Positions 16,234 through 24,345 of a DNA stretch of 64,000 bases are shown here, one piece after another. The stretch's first letter is position 1, and the number at the start of each line of letters is the position of its first letter. Origin of the DNA: Cyclobacteriaceae bacterium (GTDB lineage: Bacteria; Bacteroidota; Bacteroidia; Cytophagales; Cyclobacteriaceae); assembly GCA_019638355.1 (NCBI GenBank), contig JAHBTY010000001.1:248001-312000 (forward strand). The letters run 5' to 3'. Below the pieces are notes generated by a model that searched no databases, was not told the DNA's origin, and saw only the letters and a program-made list of their open reading frames with translations. Position numbers and translations under genes: made by a program.

Positions 16234-18585
16234 CTATTCGCTGCGTAATGAATTAACCGGGTTAGAAACGGCAACATTGAATGATCGAAACCCCACGGTA
16301 AGCGCAGCTACACCCATGCATATTAAACCCGCCAGTATAAATATCAATACACCGGCCTCAATGCGATAGGCAAAATTATTTAACCAAAGATTTACCAGGT
16401 AATACATAACAGGTGATGCCAGAATAAACGCGGCCGAAACCAAATAAATGAACTCACGGGTAAGCAGCCAGGTAAGGTGTGGGGCAGAAGCCCCTAAAAC
16501 TTTTCGCAGGGCTATTTCGCGTGCGCGTTGTTCAGTTACAAACATAACCATACCCAATAAACCCAAACAACTTATAAATATGGATAACCCAGACAAGTAA
16601 CTAAACACCTGGCTGGTGCGCGCTTCGTTGCGGTACGATTGATCAATTTCTTCGTCCAGAAAAGTATATTCGAACGGTGCTCCGGGATTCATTCGTTTAA
16701 ATACTGTTTGTACGGCTTCTGTTTGTTCTACCAGGTTTCCGGCTTGCAGTTTAACTGCAATGCGGTAATACTCGTTGGCATCTAAAAAGATAAGCATGGG
16801 TTCAATTTTTTTATGTGCCGATTTGAAATTAAAATCTTTTACCACCCCAATAATCGGATGTCTTTTTCTTGACCCGATGGTAATGGTTTTTCCAAGCGGA
16901 TCGACCAGCCCCATTTGCCTTACAGCTTCTTCGTTTACCAACATAGCTGCGGTATCGGAAATTATTTCGGGCGAAAAATCCCGGCCACTCACTATTTCCA
17001 TCGAAAATGTTTTCACAAAATCCGGCTCAACCGGAAGTATATGAAATAAAACGCTTGCTTCTGTATTTTTACCATCCCACTGCACCATGTCGCTCGATTC
17101 AGTAATATTGGAGAGCCGCGAGCTGGTGGCAGTTACGTTTAATACAGCGGGCAAGGCAAGTAATTCGGTTTTAAATGCACTAAACTGTTGACGAAGATTT
17201 CGGTTGGCTGTAAATGTGATTATGTTTTCTTTTTCAAAACCCAAATCGCGCGCGCGTATATAAGCAAGCTGGTCCTTAACAACCAACGTACCTACCAAAA
17301 ATGAAATAGCAAGGATAAATTGCAACACCACCAATGTTCGCCTGAAAATGATGGTGCCCCGCCCCCCTTTTAAATAACCTTTTAATACAACGGCCGGGTT
17401 TAATGCTGACAACAATAATGCTGGATAAGCACCGCCTAATACCGAACAAAAAAAGACAGACACCAGCAAGGGCACGTATATAGAGGGAACGAAAAAATCA
17501 AATGCAATTGATTTGCCACTTATTTCATTAAACTGAGGCAACAAGAACCAGCTTAAAGCCAAGGCAACCAAAAAGGCCAACACACAATACAAAAGCGATT
17601 CGGAAAAAAAATGCACCATTAGCTGAAGCCGATTCGCTCCAATTACCTTGCGCACTCCGGCTTCTTTAGCGCGCTTGAATGAACGTGCCGTGGCAAGGTT
17701 AGCGTAGTTAATGCTGGCAATAATGAGAATAAAAATTCCTACGGCCGAAAAAATATACACATACTGAATATTGCCCCGACCAGCGCCATCATTATTCAGG
17801 TGGCTCGAGTGCAGGTGTATTTGGGTAAGAGGCTGTATAAATAATTCTGTAGTAGCTTCGGCACTGTGTTCCTTTACAAGATTTTTTATTTTTGAGCTAA
17901 AGGAAGGTACGTCTGCATCGGGCCTTAGCTTCAGGTAAGTATAGTAATTGTTGTAATTCCATTTGGCGAGGTCATCGTAGCCTCCGGCCCGTACAAATTC
18001 CATCGGGATAATAAAATCAAATTGCAGGTGCGAGTTGCCAGGTACATTCTTAAAGATGGCGGCCACCAGCATCTCTTTACCCAGTATGGTTAGTGTTTTA
18101 CCAATGGCATCATCGTTATTAAAATATACGGTTGCCAATCGCTCTGAAATCATTACGGCCTCAATGGTAGAAGCAAAGGTTTTATGCTCGCCCTTTACAA
18201 CGGGGAAAGTAAATACTTCAAAAAAATCAGGATCGGCCAGTATGCCTTTCTGTACAAATGCTATTTCGTCTCTGCGAACATTAAACTCTGCATTGCCGGT
18301 GCGGCATACCCCTTCAACTTCGGCAAATGTATTTTTTAAGTAAGGTGCCAGTGGTGCCGGAGTAACAGCAACCGGGTATATTTCATGATTGTCGTTAAAC
18401 TGATTTTCGTAAACTCTGTAAATACGGTTACTGCCATTGTGAAACCGATCGTAACTCCACTCGTACTGTATCCAAAAAAAAATTAGTATAAACGCGCTAA
18501 AGCCAACAATTAAGCCTGAAAGATTGATGATTGAATAGATGCTGCGCATCTGGCGCAGTAGTATTTTGAAATAACTCGTAAACAC
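16234..18585 (-). CDS. FtsX-like ABC transporter permease (MacB type)
   Basis: 783-aa membrane protein with the two-fold MacB-periplasmic core and FtsX layout common in Bacteroidota. There is an N-terminal span (IINLSGLIVGFSAFILIFFW) and a periplasmic domain. The first FtsX permease block lies around residues 280-400 (NLATARSFKRAKEAGVRKVIG), a second span near 420, then a second periplasmic domain. The final FtsX block contains EQRAREIALRKVLGAS. The start is GTG at 18585; an ATG further up is followed at once by a stop. No ATPase gene is adjacent. The likely role is export or lipoprotein/envelope signalling; the substrate is unknown. Confidence 0.88.
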   Translation of the reverse strand: MFTSYFKILLRQMRSIYSIINLSGLIVGFSAFILIFFWIQYEWSYDRFHNGSNRIYRVYENQFNDNHEIYPVAVTPAPLAPYLKNTFAEVEGVCRTGNAEFNVRRDEIAFVQKGILADPDFFEVFTFPVVKGEHKTFASTIEAVMISERLATVYFNNDDAIGKTLTILGKEMLVAAIFKNVPGNSHLQFDFIIPMEFVRAGGYDDLAKWNYNNYYTYLKLRPDADVPSFSSKIKNLVKEHSAEATTELFIQPLTQIHLHSSHLNNDGAGRGNIQYVYIFSAVGIFILIIASINYANLATARSFKRAKEAGVRKVIGANRLQLMVHFFSESLLYCVLAFLVALALSWFLLPQFNEISGKSIAFDFFVPSIYVPLLVSVFFCSVLGGAYPALLLSALNPAVVLKGYLKGGRGTIIFRRTLVVLQFILAISFLVGTLVVKDQLAYIRARDLGFEKENIITFTANRNLRQQFSAFKTELLALPAVLNVTATSSRLSNITESSDMVQWDGKNTEASVLFHILPVEPDFVKTFSMEIVSGRDFSPEIISDTAAMLVNEEAVRQMGLVDPLGKTITIGSRKRHPIIGVVKDFNFKSAHKKIEPMLIFLDANEYYRIAVKLQAGNLVEQTEAVQTVFKRMNPGAPFEYTFLDEEIDQSYRNEARTSQVFSYLSGLSIFISCLGLLGMVMFVTEQRAREIALRKVLGASAPHLTWLLTREFIYLVSAAFILASPVMYYLVNLWLNNFAYRIEAGVLIFILAGLICMGVAALTVGFRSFNVAVSNPVNSLRSE

Positions 18586-18662
18586 GGGTGAAATTTTTTA
18601 CATGATTACGAAAGTAAGTCCGGGCTGCAACAATCTGAAAGGCGTGTAAGAAAACTTACTTT

Positions 18663-19184
18663 TTATTCTACTTCTACAATTATTTCTATTTCTACAGCTA
18701 TGTTGCTGGGCAGGGCATTCATGCCAACAGCCGAACGGGCGTGCTTTCCTTTATCGCCAAATACGGCCACCATTAAATCCGAAAACCCATTAATTACTTT
18801 GGGCTGATCGGTAAAGGTATCGGTACAGTTAACCATACCCAATACTTTTACAACGCGTTTTACTTTGTTTAAATCGCCCAACTCACCTTTAAGCGTTGAA
18901 AGTATGGCAATGGCTGTTTGCCGGGCAGCTTCATAGCCTTGCTCGGTAGTCAGGTCGGCACCTACTTTTCCGGTAATGTTAGAGCCATCCGCTTTGGTGG
19001 GGCCATGGCCCGCCAGAAACAACAAGTTACCTGTGCGCACAGCTTTTACATAATTAGCCATGGGTTTGGTGGGTTTGTATAATTCAATTCCCAACTCCTT
19101 TAACTTTTTATCGAAGTCAACTTTTTGTGCGAACACAGAACAGGCACTCAAACAAAACAAACAGGTAGCTAACAGGTGCTTCAT
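18663..19184 (-). CDS. RidA/YjgF-family protein with signal peptide
   Basis: 173 aa: a Sec signal (MKHLLATCLFCLSACSVFAQ) followed by a RidA domain. Cytosolic RidA enzymes deaminate reactive enamine/imine intermediates using a conserved Arg. That motif appears here as HARSAVGMNALPSNIAVEIE near the C-terminus, so Arg and the following Glu are kept. The odd feature is export: the predicted signal would send it to the periplasm, where the classical PLP-enzyme imine substrates are not expected. It stands alone. Confidence 0.85.
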   Translation of the reverse strand: MKHLLATCLFCLSACSVFAQKVDFDKKLKELGIELYKPTKPMANYVKAVRTGNLLFLAGHGPTKADGSNITGKVGADLTTEQGYEAARQTAIAILSTLKGELGDLNKVKRVVKVLGMVNCTDTFTDQPKVINGFSDLMVAVFGDKGKHARSAVGMNALPSNIAVEIEIIVEVE

Positions 19185-19260
19185 AGCGTTTAATTTTTCA
19201 GGACAGTAAGGTATAAAACTTTGTGCGAAACGCGGTAACTTCCAAACAAATTGTAATGCG

Positions 19261-19833
19261 ATGGCTGAAGTTGTACGATGCCCCTGGTGCCTGGGGTTCG
19301 ATCAATACATAAAGTACCACGATGAAGAATGGGGCGTGCCGGTACACGATGATCGTACGCACTTTGAGTTTTTGATTTTGGAAGGCGCTCAAGCAGGATT
19401 AAGCTGGGCTACTATCTTGAAAAAACGCGAGGGGTATCGTAAAAATTTTGCCGGCTTTGATCCGGTTAAAGTGGCGCGCTTTACTGAAAAAAAAATTGAA
19501 AAAATTTTACAAGACCCTGCAATTATTCGCAACAAATTAAAAGTGCATGCTGCAGTAAATAACGCAAAACGTTTTTTGGAAGTGCAAAAAGAGTTTGGAA
19601 GCTTCGATAAATACATTTGGAGTTTTGTTGGCCATAAACCCATTGTAAACAAATGGAAAACAACCGGGCAGATAGCACCCACCACCAAAGAGTCGGATGC
19701 GCTAAGCAAAGACTTAATAAAACGAGGATTTAAGTTTGTGGGTAGCACTGTTATGTATGCCCATATGCAAGCATGCGGATTGGTCAATGATCATTTGGTA
19801 GATTGTTTCCGGTATAAATCACTTACCCGATAA
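19261..19833 (+). CDS. tag: DNA-3-methyladenine glycosylase I
   Basis: 190-aa base-excision-repair enzyme that removes 3-methyladenine from DNA. The structural zinc ligands known from E. coli Tag are conserved with the same spacing: Cys7 and His20 (YHDEEWG), His168 and Cys172 (HMQAC). The catalytic-site Glu41 lies in LEGAQAGLSW. Length and ATG start are typical. It is upstream of the two-component genes on the same strand, but with an 82-bp gap and no functional link. Confidence 0.95.
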   Translation: MAEVVRCPWCLGFDQYIKYHDEEWGVPVHDDRTHFEFLILEGAQAGLSWATILKKREGYRKNFAGFDPVKVARFTEKKIEKILQDPAIIRNKLKVHAAVNNAKRFLEVQKEFGSFDKYIWSFVGHKPIVNKWKTTGQIAPTTKESDALSKDLIKRGFKFVGSTVMYAHMQACGLVNDHLVDCFRYKSLTR

Positions 19834-19915
19834 TTTAAACCAAAGCGGTTATACTTAACTTTAGCCGCCAATAATCCGGGCCGCACAAGCCGTGTGTGTA
19901 ACCAATAAAATCCAC

Positions 19916-20605
19916 ATGCAACATATTCTGATAGCTGAAGATGACCCCAACATTGCCTCTGACCTAAAGCTGCAGTTTCAGCGCGAAGGATTTGAGGCTG
20001 AGATAGTTTTTGATGGTTCGTTGGCTGAAAAAATTATCCTTCGTAAATCGTTTGATTGTATTATTCTGGATATAAATATGCCGGGCAAAAACGGTTTGGA
20101 AATTTGTAAAGGCATACGGCAACAAAAAGTAACCACCCCTGTACTTATGCTTACAGCCTTTGGAGAAGTAGAGGATAAAGTTTTAGGTTTCGATAGTGGC
20201 GCAGATGATTACCTGACCAAACCATTCTTTTTTAAAGAACTGTTGGCCCGGGTAAAAGCTTTGTTGAAACGAAGAACAACACAGCCCGAAACCCCACACG
20301 TAATTCAAGTGGACACCCTGGTTATTGATCTTACAGCAAAAACCGTAACCCGGAATGAAACTCCGGTTAAACTAACGGCACGCGAGTTTGAAATATTAAC
20401 TACCCTGGCTGCAGCCAAGGGCAGTGTGGTGTCAAAGAAAGACTTGATAAGAAAAATTTGGGGTACAGTAGTGGAAGTAAACACCAACACCATTGAAGTA
20501 TTTATAAACTCATTGCGAAATAAAATTGATAAGCACCAACCGATTAAATTAATTCATACGCGGCCGGGGTTTGGTTATTTTTTAAACCATAACCATGAAG
20601 CTTAG
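19916..20605 (+). CDS. OmpR-family response regulator
   Basis: 229-aa transcription factor. Receiver domain residues 1-115 with the acidic pocket Glu8/Asp9, phospho-acceptor Asp52 (LDINMPG), Thr80 and Lys102 (YLTKPF). A winged-helix DNA-binding domain follows from about residue 130 (LTAREFEILTTLAAAKG, NTIEVFINSLRNKI). The start is the ATG at 19916; an in-frame GTG at 19892 would add eight unmatched residues. It overlaps the kinase gene by 11 nt and lies upstream of a CzcCBA-type operon, whose expression it probably controls. Confidence 0.94.
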   Translation: MQHILIAEDDPNIASDLKLQFQREGFEAEIVFDGSLAEKIILRKSFDCIILDINMPGKNGLEICKGIRQQKVTTPVLMLTAFGEVEDKVLGFDSGADDYLTKPFFFKELLARVKALLKRRTTQPETPHVIQVDTLVIDLTAKTVTRNETPVKLTAREFEILTTLAAAKGSVVSKKDLIRKIWGTVVEVNTNTIEVFINSLRNKIDKHQPIKLIHTRPGFGYFLNHNHEA

Positions 20606-21959
20606 GCAACGCATTTTATTATTTTTTGCAGGGTCGTTTCCGGTAGTGCTGGGCGTGGCATTGTTGGCCGTTTATTTTAGTATGGCCGAATACCGCGAGG
20701 CGGAATTTTTGCAGCGACTAAAGGAAAAAACCACTACAACCCTGCGCCTGCTCATTGATGTTAAGCAGATTGATCTTAATCTGTTACGATCACTGGACGA
20801 AACCACCATCAATAATCTGTACGATGAAAAAATTCTGTTATTCGATTCTACCGGTCAGATTATTTATGCCAGCGTAGATGATACAGCCGTTTTGTTTCCA
20901 CTTGATTTACTACAGGAGCTAAGAGAAGGTACAACCGAAATTTTTTATCGGGAAGGAGCTTATGATGTTTACGCGCACATCATCGAAAAAGATGGCGCCC
21001 GGTATTATGCCATTGGAAAGGCAAACGATATTTATGGCAAAGAAAAGTTACGTTTTTTGGTGTGGACTTTGGTGGGGGTTTTTATAAGTGCGGTAGCGCT
21101 TGAGGCCCTCATCGCCCTCTACCTTTCCAGGCAAATTTCACAACCTATTGTACAACTTACCAATGAGGTTAGTAATAAATCCATTCATAACCTATCCCAG
21201 GTGCAGGTACCCCACACGCAAGATGAAATTGCTTCGCTGGCAAACAGTTTTAATAACATGTTAGCCCGTGTAGAACAATCCTACTCCTATCAAAAAAATT
21301 TAATACACCATATATCGCACGAGTTAAAAACACCTATTGCTGTACTTATTTCTAATATAGAAAGGGTGCTTCATGAAAATGAACCCAATCAATGGCAAGA
21401 AAGTCTGGAGTTTCAAAAAAGCGGGCTGATGCAAATGAGTACAGTAATTACAACCCTTTTGGATATTTCGAAATACGAAACCGGCCCAGCCCCGGTATTT
21501 ACCGAGCCGGTGCGTGTAGATGAAATTATATTCTCATGTATCGAAAGCCTGCAAACCATAAACCCTGCTGCCAGGTTCGAAGTATCCATCCATCACAATG
21601 TAAACGATGCCGGAGAATTAACCTGCCCGGGTAACGAGCGCATGCTGCAAATTGCATTTTTAAATGTATTAAAAAATGCCATTGCCTATTCCAGTAATGA
21701 GTGTGTGCAGCTTGAAATAGCAATGTCCCAAAATTGCATTCAGGTTGTAATTGATAACAACGGAGAAACGTTAACAGAAAAAGAGCAATCAGGATTATTT
21801 ACTTACTTCTTTCGTGGGCAAAACAGTTTTAAAAAAGGGGGCATTGGGTTAGGCCTGGTTATGGTTTCAAAAATTATTCAATTGCACCATGGTGCCATTA
21901 GCTACCAGGTTACCGATATAGGAAAAAACCGGTTCGTTATTACCCTTCCGCAGTCTTAA
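20595..21959 (+). CDS. Sensor histidine kinase
   Basis: 454-aa inner-membrane kinase. There are two transmembrane spans (about 8-29 and 155-177) around a periplasmic sensor of about 125 residues. HAMP comes next (about 178-230), then the dimerisation domain with phospho-acceptor His242 in HHISHELKTP. The ATPase domain follows (NVLKNAIAYS, the N box; GGIGLGLVM, the G2 box). It is paired with the overlapping response regulator. The position before CzcCBA suggests it senses periplasmic divalent metal, but no Cys/His-rich metal site is evident in the sensor region. Confidence 0.94.
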   Translation: MKLRQRILLFFAGSFPVVLGVALLAVYFSMAEYREAEFLQRLKEKTTTTLRLLIDVKQIDLNLLRSLDETTINNLYDEKILLFDSTGQIIYASVDDTAVLFPLDLLQELREGTTEIFYREGAYDVYAHIIEKDGARYYAIGKANDIYGKEKLRFLVWTLVGVFISAVALEALIALYLSRQISQPIVQLTNEVSNKSIHNLSQVQVPHTQDEIASLANSFNNMLARVEQSYSYQKNLIHHISHELKTPIAVLISNIERVLHENEPNQWQESLEFQKSGLMQMSTVITTLLDISKYETGPAPVFTEPVRVDEIIFSCIESLQTINPAARFEVSIHHNVNDAGELTCPGNERMLQIAFLNVLKNAIAYSSNECVQLEIAMSQNCIQVVIDNNGETLTEKEQSGLFTYFFRGQNSFKKGGIGLGLVMVSKIIQLHHGAISYQVTDIGKNRFVITLPQS

Positions 21960-21975
21960 GCAAACCTTTATTCAT

Positions 21976-21992
21976 CTTAAGGTTTTCTTAAG
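21976..21992 (+). promoter_or_regulatory. Candidate response-regulator operator upstream of the efflux operon
   Basis: Two copies of CTTAAG (21976-21981 and 21987-21992) repeat with an 11-bp period, the spacing expected for tandem binding of an OmpR-family regulator on one helix face. It lies 24 bp before the TolC-like gene and just after the kinase gene. The link to the adjacent regulator is inference. Confidence 0.45.
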
Positions 21993-22016
21993 CACCTTGC
22001 CCGTTAGTGTTGCAGT

Positions 22017-23261
22017 ATGAAATTTCTGCACACTGTTTTAATTTTTTTCTGCACGCTGCCAGCCTGGAGCCAAAAGGAAGTTTCGCTTACACTTACCCAA
22101 GCCGATAGTGTTTTTCTGCAAGCTAACCTCTTGTTGCTGGCGGCTCAATATAACCTTAACGCAAAAGATGCACGGATTATTCAAGCCCGCGCTTATCCAA
22201 ATCCTACGCTGGTTGCCGATCTCAACGCTGTTGATCCCGAAAACAGTAAGGTTTTTCACCTTGACAAAACCGGGCAAAAGTTTTTTGCAATAGAACAGCT
22301 GATTGTACTGGGTGGCAAACGCCAGGCTGAAATTGACATAGCCAAACAAAACAAAAAAATTGCTGCACTGGAGTTGGAAGACCTGCTACGCAACCTGCGC
22401 TATCAGTTGCATGCAGGCTTTTACATTGTAAACCAACAACGCATTACGTTGGGCAAGTTTAATCGCCAATTAGAAGTATTGGATACCTTAATTAATGCCT
22501 ACGAAAAGCAAGCCGCCCGTGGTAACCTGCCATTAAAAGATGTAATCCGGCTTAAATCGGTTTACTTCAAAATTAACAACGATAAAAGTGAGCTTGCCAA
22601 CAGCTATTTCACACAGCAACACAACCTTCAACTTTTATTGCAAACACCTTACTATGTTGCCCCTGTTATAAACGATACCGACTTTGATAACCTGACTAAC
22701 CCAGCCGCCTACAATACCCTGCTGGATAGCGCCCTGCAAAACCGACCCGACCTGGCCCTTGCAAATGAAAATGAGGCGCTCACCTTGTTGCAATTGCGTT
22801 TTCAAAAAAAATTGGCTGTACCCGATGTAGCCCTCAACGCATCGTATGATCAGCGAAGTGGTGCATTTGTAAATCAGGTAAATGTTGGGGTAAGCATACC
22901 GCTGCCTTTATGGAATCGTAACCGCGGCAACATTAAAGCAACTCAATACGAAGCGCTTGCAGCCACGGCCTATCAAAAACAAAAATTAAGCGAAGTGCAG
23001 GCCCAGGTGTTGGCTGCCTGGCAAGATCTTAGTTTAAGTATCAGCGAGTATCAAAAAATCAAAACCTTTTATAGTTCCGATTTCGAAATCGTGTTTGAGG
23101 GTGTAAACCGCAACTTTCAAAAAGGCAATATTTCTATTCTTGAGTTTGTAGATTTTTTTGAATCCTACAACGAATCGCTCAGCGAATACGAACGGGTAAA
23201 AAATTATCTCGCCACTTCTGCGGCCCAAATCAACTATGTAACTGCATCCAAAATTTATTAA
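22017..23261 (+). CDS. TolC-family outer-membrane efflux protein (CzcC-like)
   Basis: 414 aa with a signal peptide (MKFLHTVLIFFCTLPAWS) and two TolC-type helical repeats (about residues 30-210 and 220-410). Conserved-type elements include ALQNRPDLALANENEAL and the position-specific VGVSIPLPLWNRNRGNI. It forms the outer-membrane exit duct of a tripartite pump. It is first in an operon with the adaptor (3-bp gap) and the RND pump (4-bp gap). Metal specificity is taken from the pump. Confidence 0.92.
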   Translation: MKFLHTVLIFFCTLPAWSQKEVSLTLTQADSVFLQANLLLLAAQYNLNAKDARIIQARAYPNPTLVADLNAVDPENSKVFHLDKTGQKFFAIEQLIVLGGKRQAEIDIAKQNKKIAALELEDLLRNLRYQLHAGFYIVNQQRITLGKFNRQLEVLDTLINAYEKQAARGNLPLKDVIRLKSVYFKINNDKSELANSYFTQQHNLQLLLQTPYYVAPVINDTDFDNLTNPAAYNTLLDSALQNRPDLALANENEALTLLQLRFQKKLAVPDVALNASYDQRSGAFVNQVNVGVSIPLPLWNRNRGNIKATQYEALAATAYQKQKLSEVQAQVLAAWQDLSLSISEYQKIKTFYSSDFEIVFEGVNRNFQKGNISILEFVDFFESYNESLSEYERVKNYLATSAAQINYVTASKIY

Positions 23262-23264
23262 TCC

Positions 23265-24341
23265 ATGACCCGACTTTGCTTTTTACTACTGATGCTATTG
23301 CTGCAAGCCTGCAACCGCGAAAAAAAATATGAAGACAATGCAGTAGCCTTTTCCATAAGCGAAACAATGTTGGCCAACTGCGAGTTCTATGAAGCGGCTG
23401 AGCAACCCGTACAAAATGAAATCCGGCTGTTTGGAAAAATTACAGTTGATAATAACAAAATGGCGCGCGTAAACTCTATTGTGGGTGGTAGCGTAATAGC
23501 GGTAAATGCCGAGCTTGGCGATTATGTAAAGCAAGGTGAGATATTGGCAACCATACGCAGCAGCGAGGTAGCCGAATTTCAACGCCAATTGTTAGATGCA
23601 CAAAGCGATGTGGCCGTAGCTGAAAAAACCTTACAAGTAACGCGCGAGCTTTTTGAAGGGAAGCTCAACTCCGAACGCGATGTAAATGCGGCCGAAAAAG
23701 AATTAGTAAAAGCCAAAGCCGAGTTGGCGCGCATCAATGAAGTATATGCCATCTACAACCTGCGTAATGGTTCAACCTATAACATCATGGCCCCCATCAA
23801 TGGCTTTGTATTAGAGAAAAACATTTTTCCAAACGAACAACTGCGGGGCGATGTATCCGAATCGCTTTTTTCAATTGCAGAAATTGATGAAGTATGGGCA
23901 TTGGCTAATGTAAGCGAAAGCGACATTTCAAAAATTCAGATAGGCTACGATGCCGAAGTGCGCACATTGGGTTTTCCCGACAAATTGTACAAAGGAAAAA
24001 TCGATAAGATATTTAACGCAATCGATCCGGAAACCAAAGCTATGAAAGTACGCGTGCGCATTCCTAACGACAACTTTCAACTGAAGCCCGAAATGATGGC
24101 CACAGTAAATGTATTTTTTACTGAAAACAAAAAGCTAATGGCAGTGCCCTCATCCTCCATCATTTTTGATAAAAGTAAAAACTGGGTTATGGTTTTTAAA
24201 GACAGACAAAATATTGATACCCGTCAGGTAGAGGTTTACAAACAATTGGGCACCACTACATACCTCACTTCCGGATTAACGGCAGGCGAAAAGGTGATTT
24301 CAAAAAATGGGCTGTTTGTATATGATGCGATAAACGACTAA
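23265..24341 (+). CDS. RND efflux periplasmic adaptor (CzcB-like)
   Basis: 358-aa membrane-fusion lipoprotein with lipobox LLLQAC near residue 16. A barrel-sandwich lipoyl-like half (VNSIVGGSVIAVNAELGDYVKQG) precedes an alpha-hairpin (about residues 105-165). The second lipoyl half (YNIMAPINGFVLEKNI) and a beta-barrel domain follow. It joins the inner-membrane pump to the TolC-like duct. No obvious His-rich metal-binding N-terminus is seen. Tight spacing on both sides shows it is in the efflux operon. Confidence 0.92.
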   Translation: MTRLCFLLLMLLLQACNREKKYEDNAVAFSISETMLANCEFYEAAEQPVQNEIRLFGKITVDNNKMARVNSIVGGSVIAVNAELGDYVKQGEILATIRSSEVAEFQRQLLDAQSDVAVAEKTLQVTRELFEGKLNSERDVNAAEKELVKAKAELARINEVYAIYNLRNGSTYNIMAPINGFVLEKNIFPNEQLRGDVSESLFSIAEIDEVWALANVSESDISKIQIGYDAEVRTLGFPDKLYKGKIDKIFNAIDPETKAMKVRVRIPNDNFQLKPEMMATVNVFFTENKKLMAVPSSSIIFDKSKNWVMVFKDRQNIDTRQVEVYKQLGTTTYLTSGLTAGEKVISKNGLFVYDAIND

Positions 24342-24345
24342 GCCG

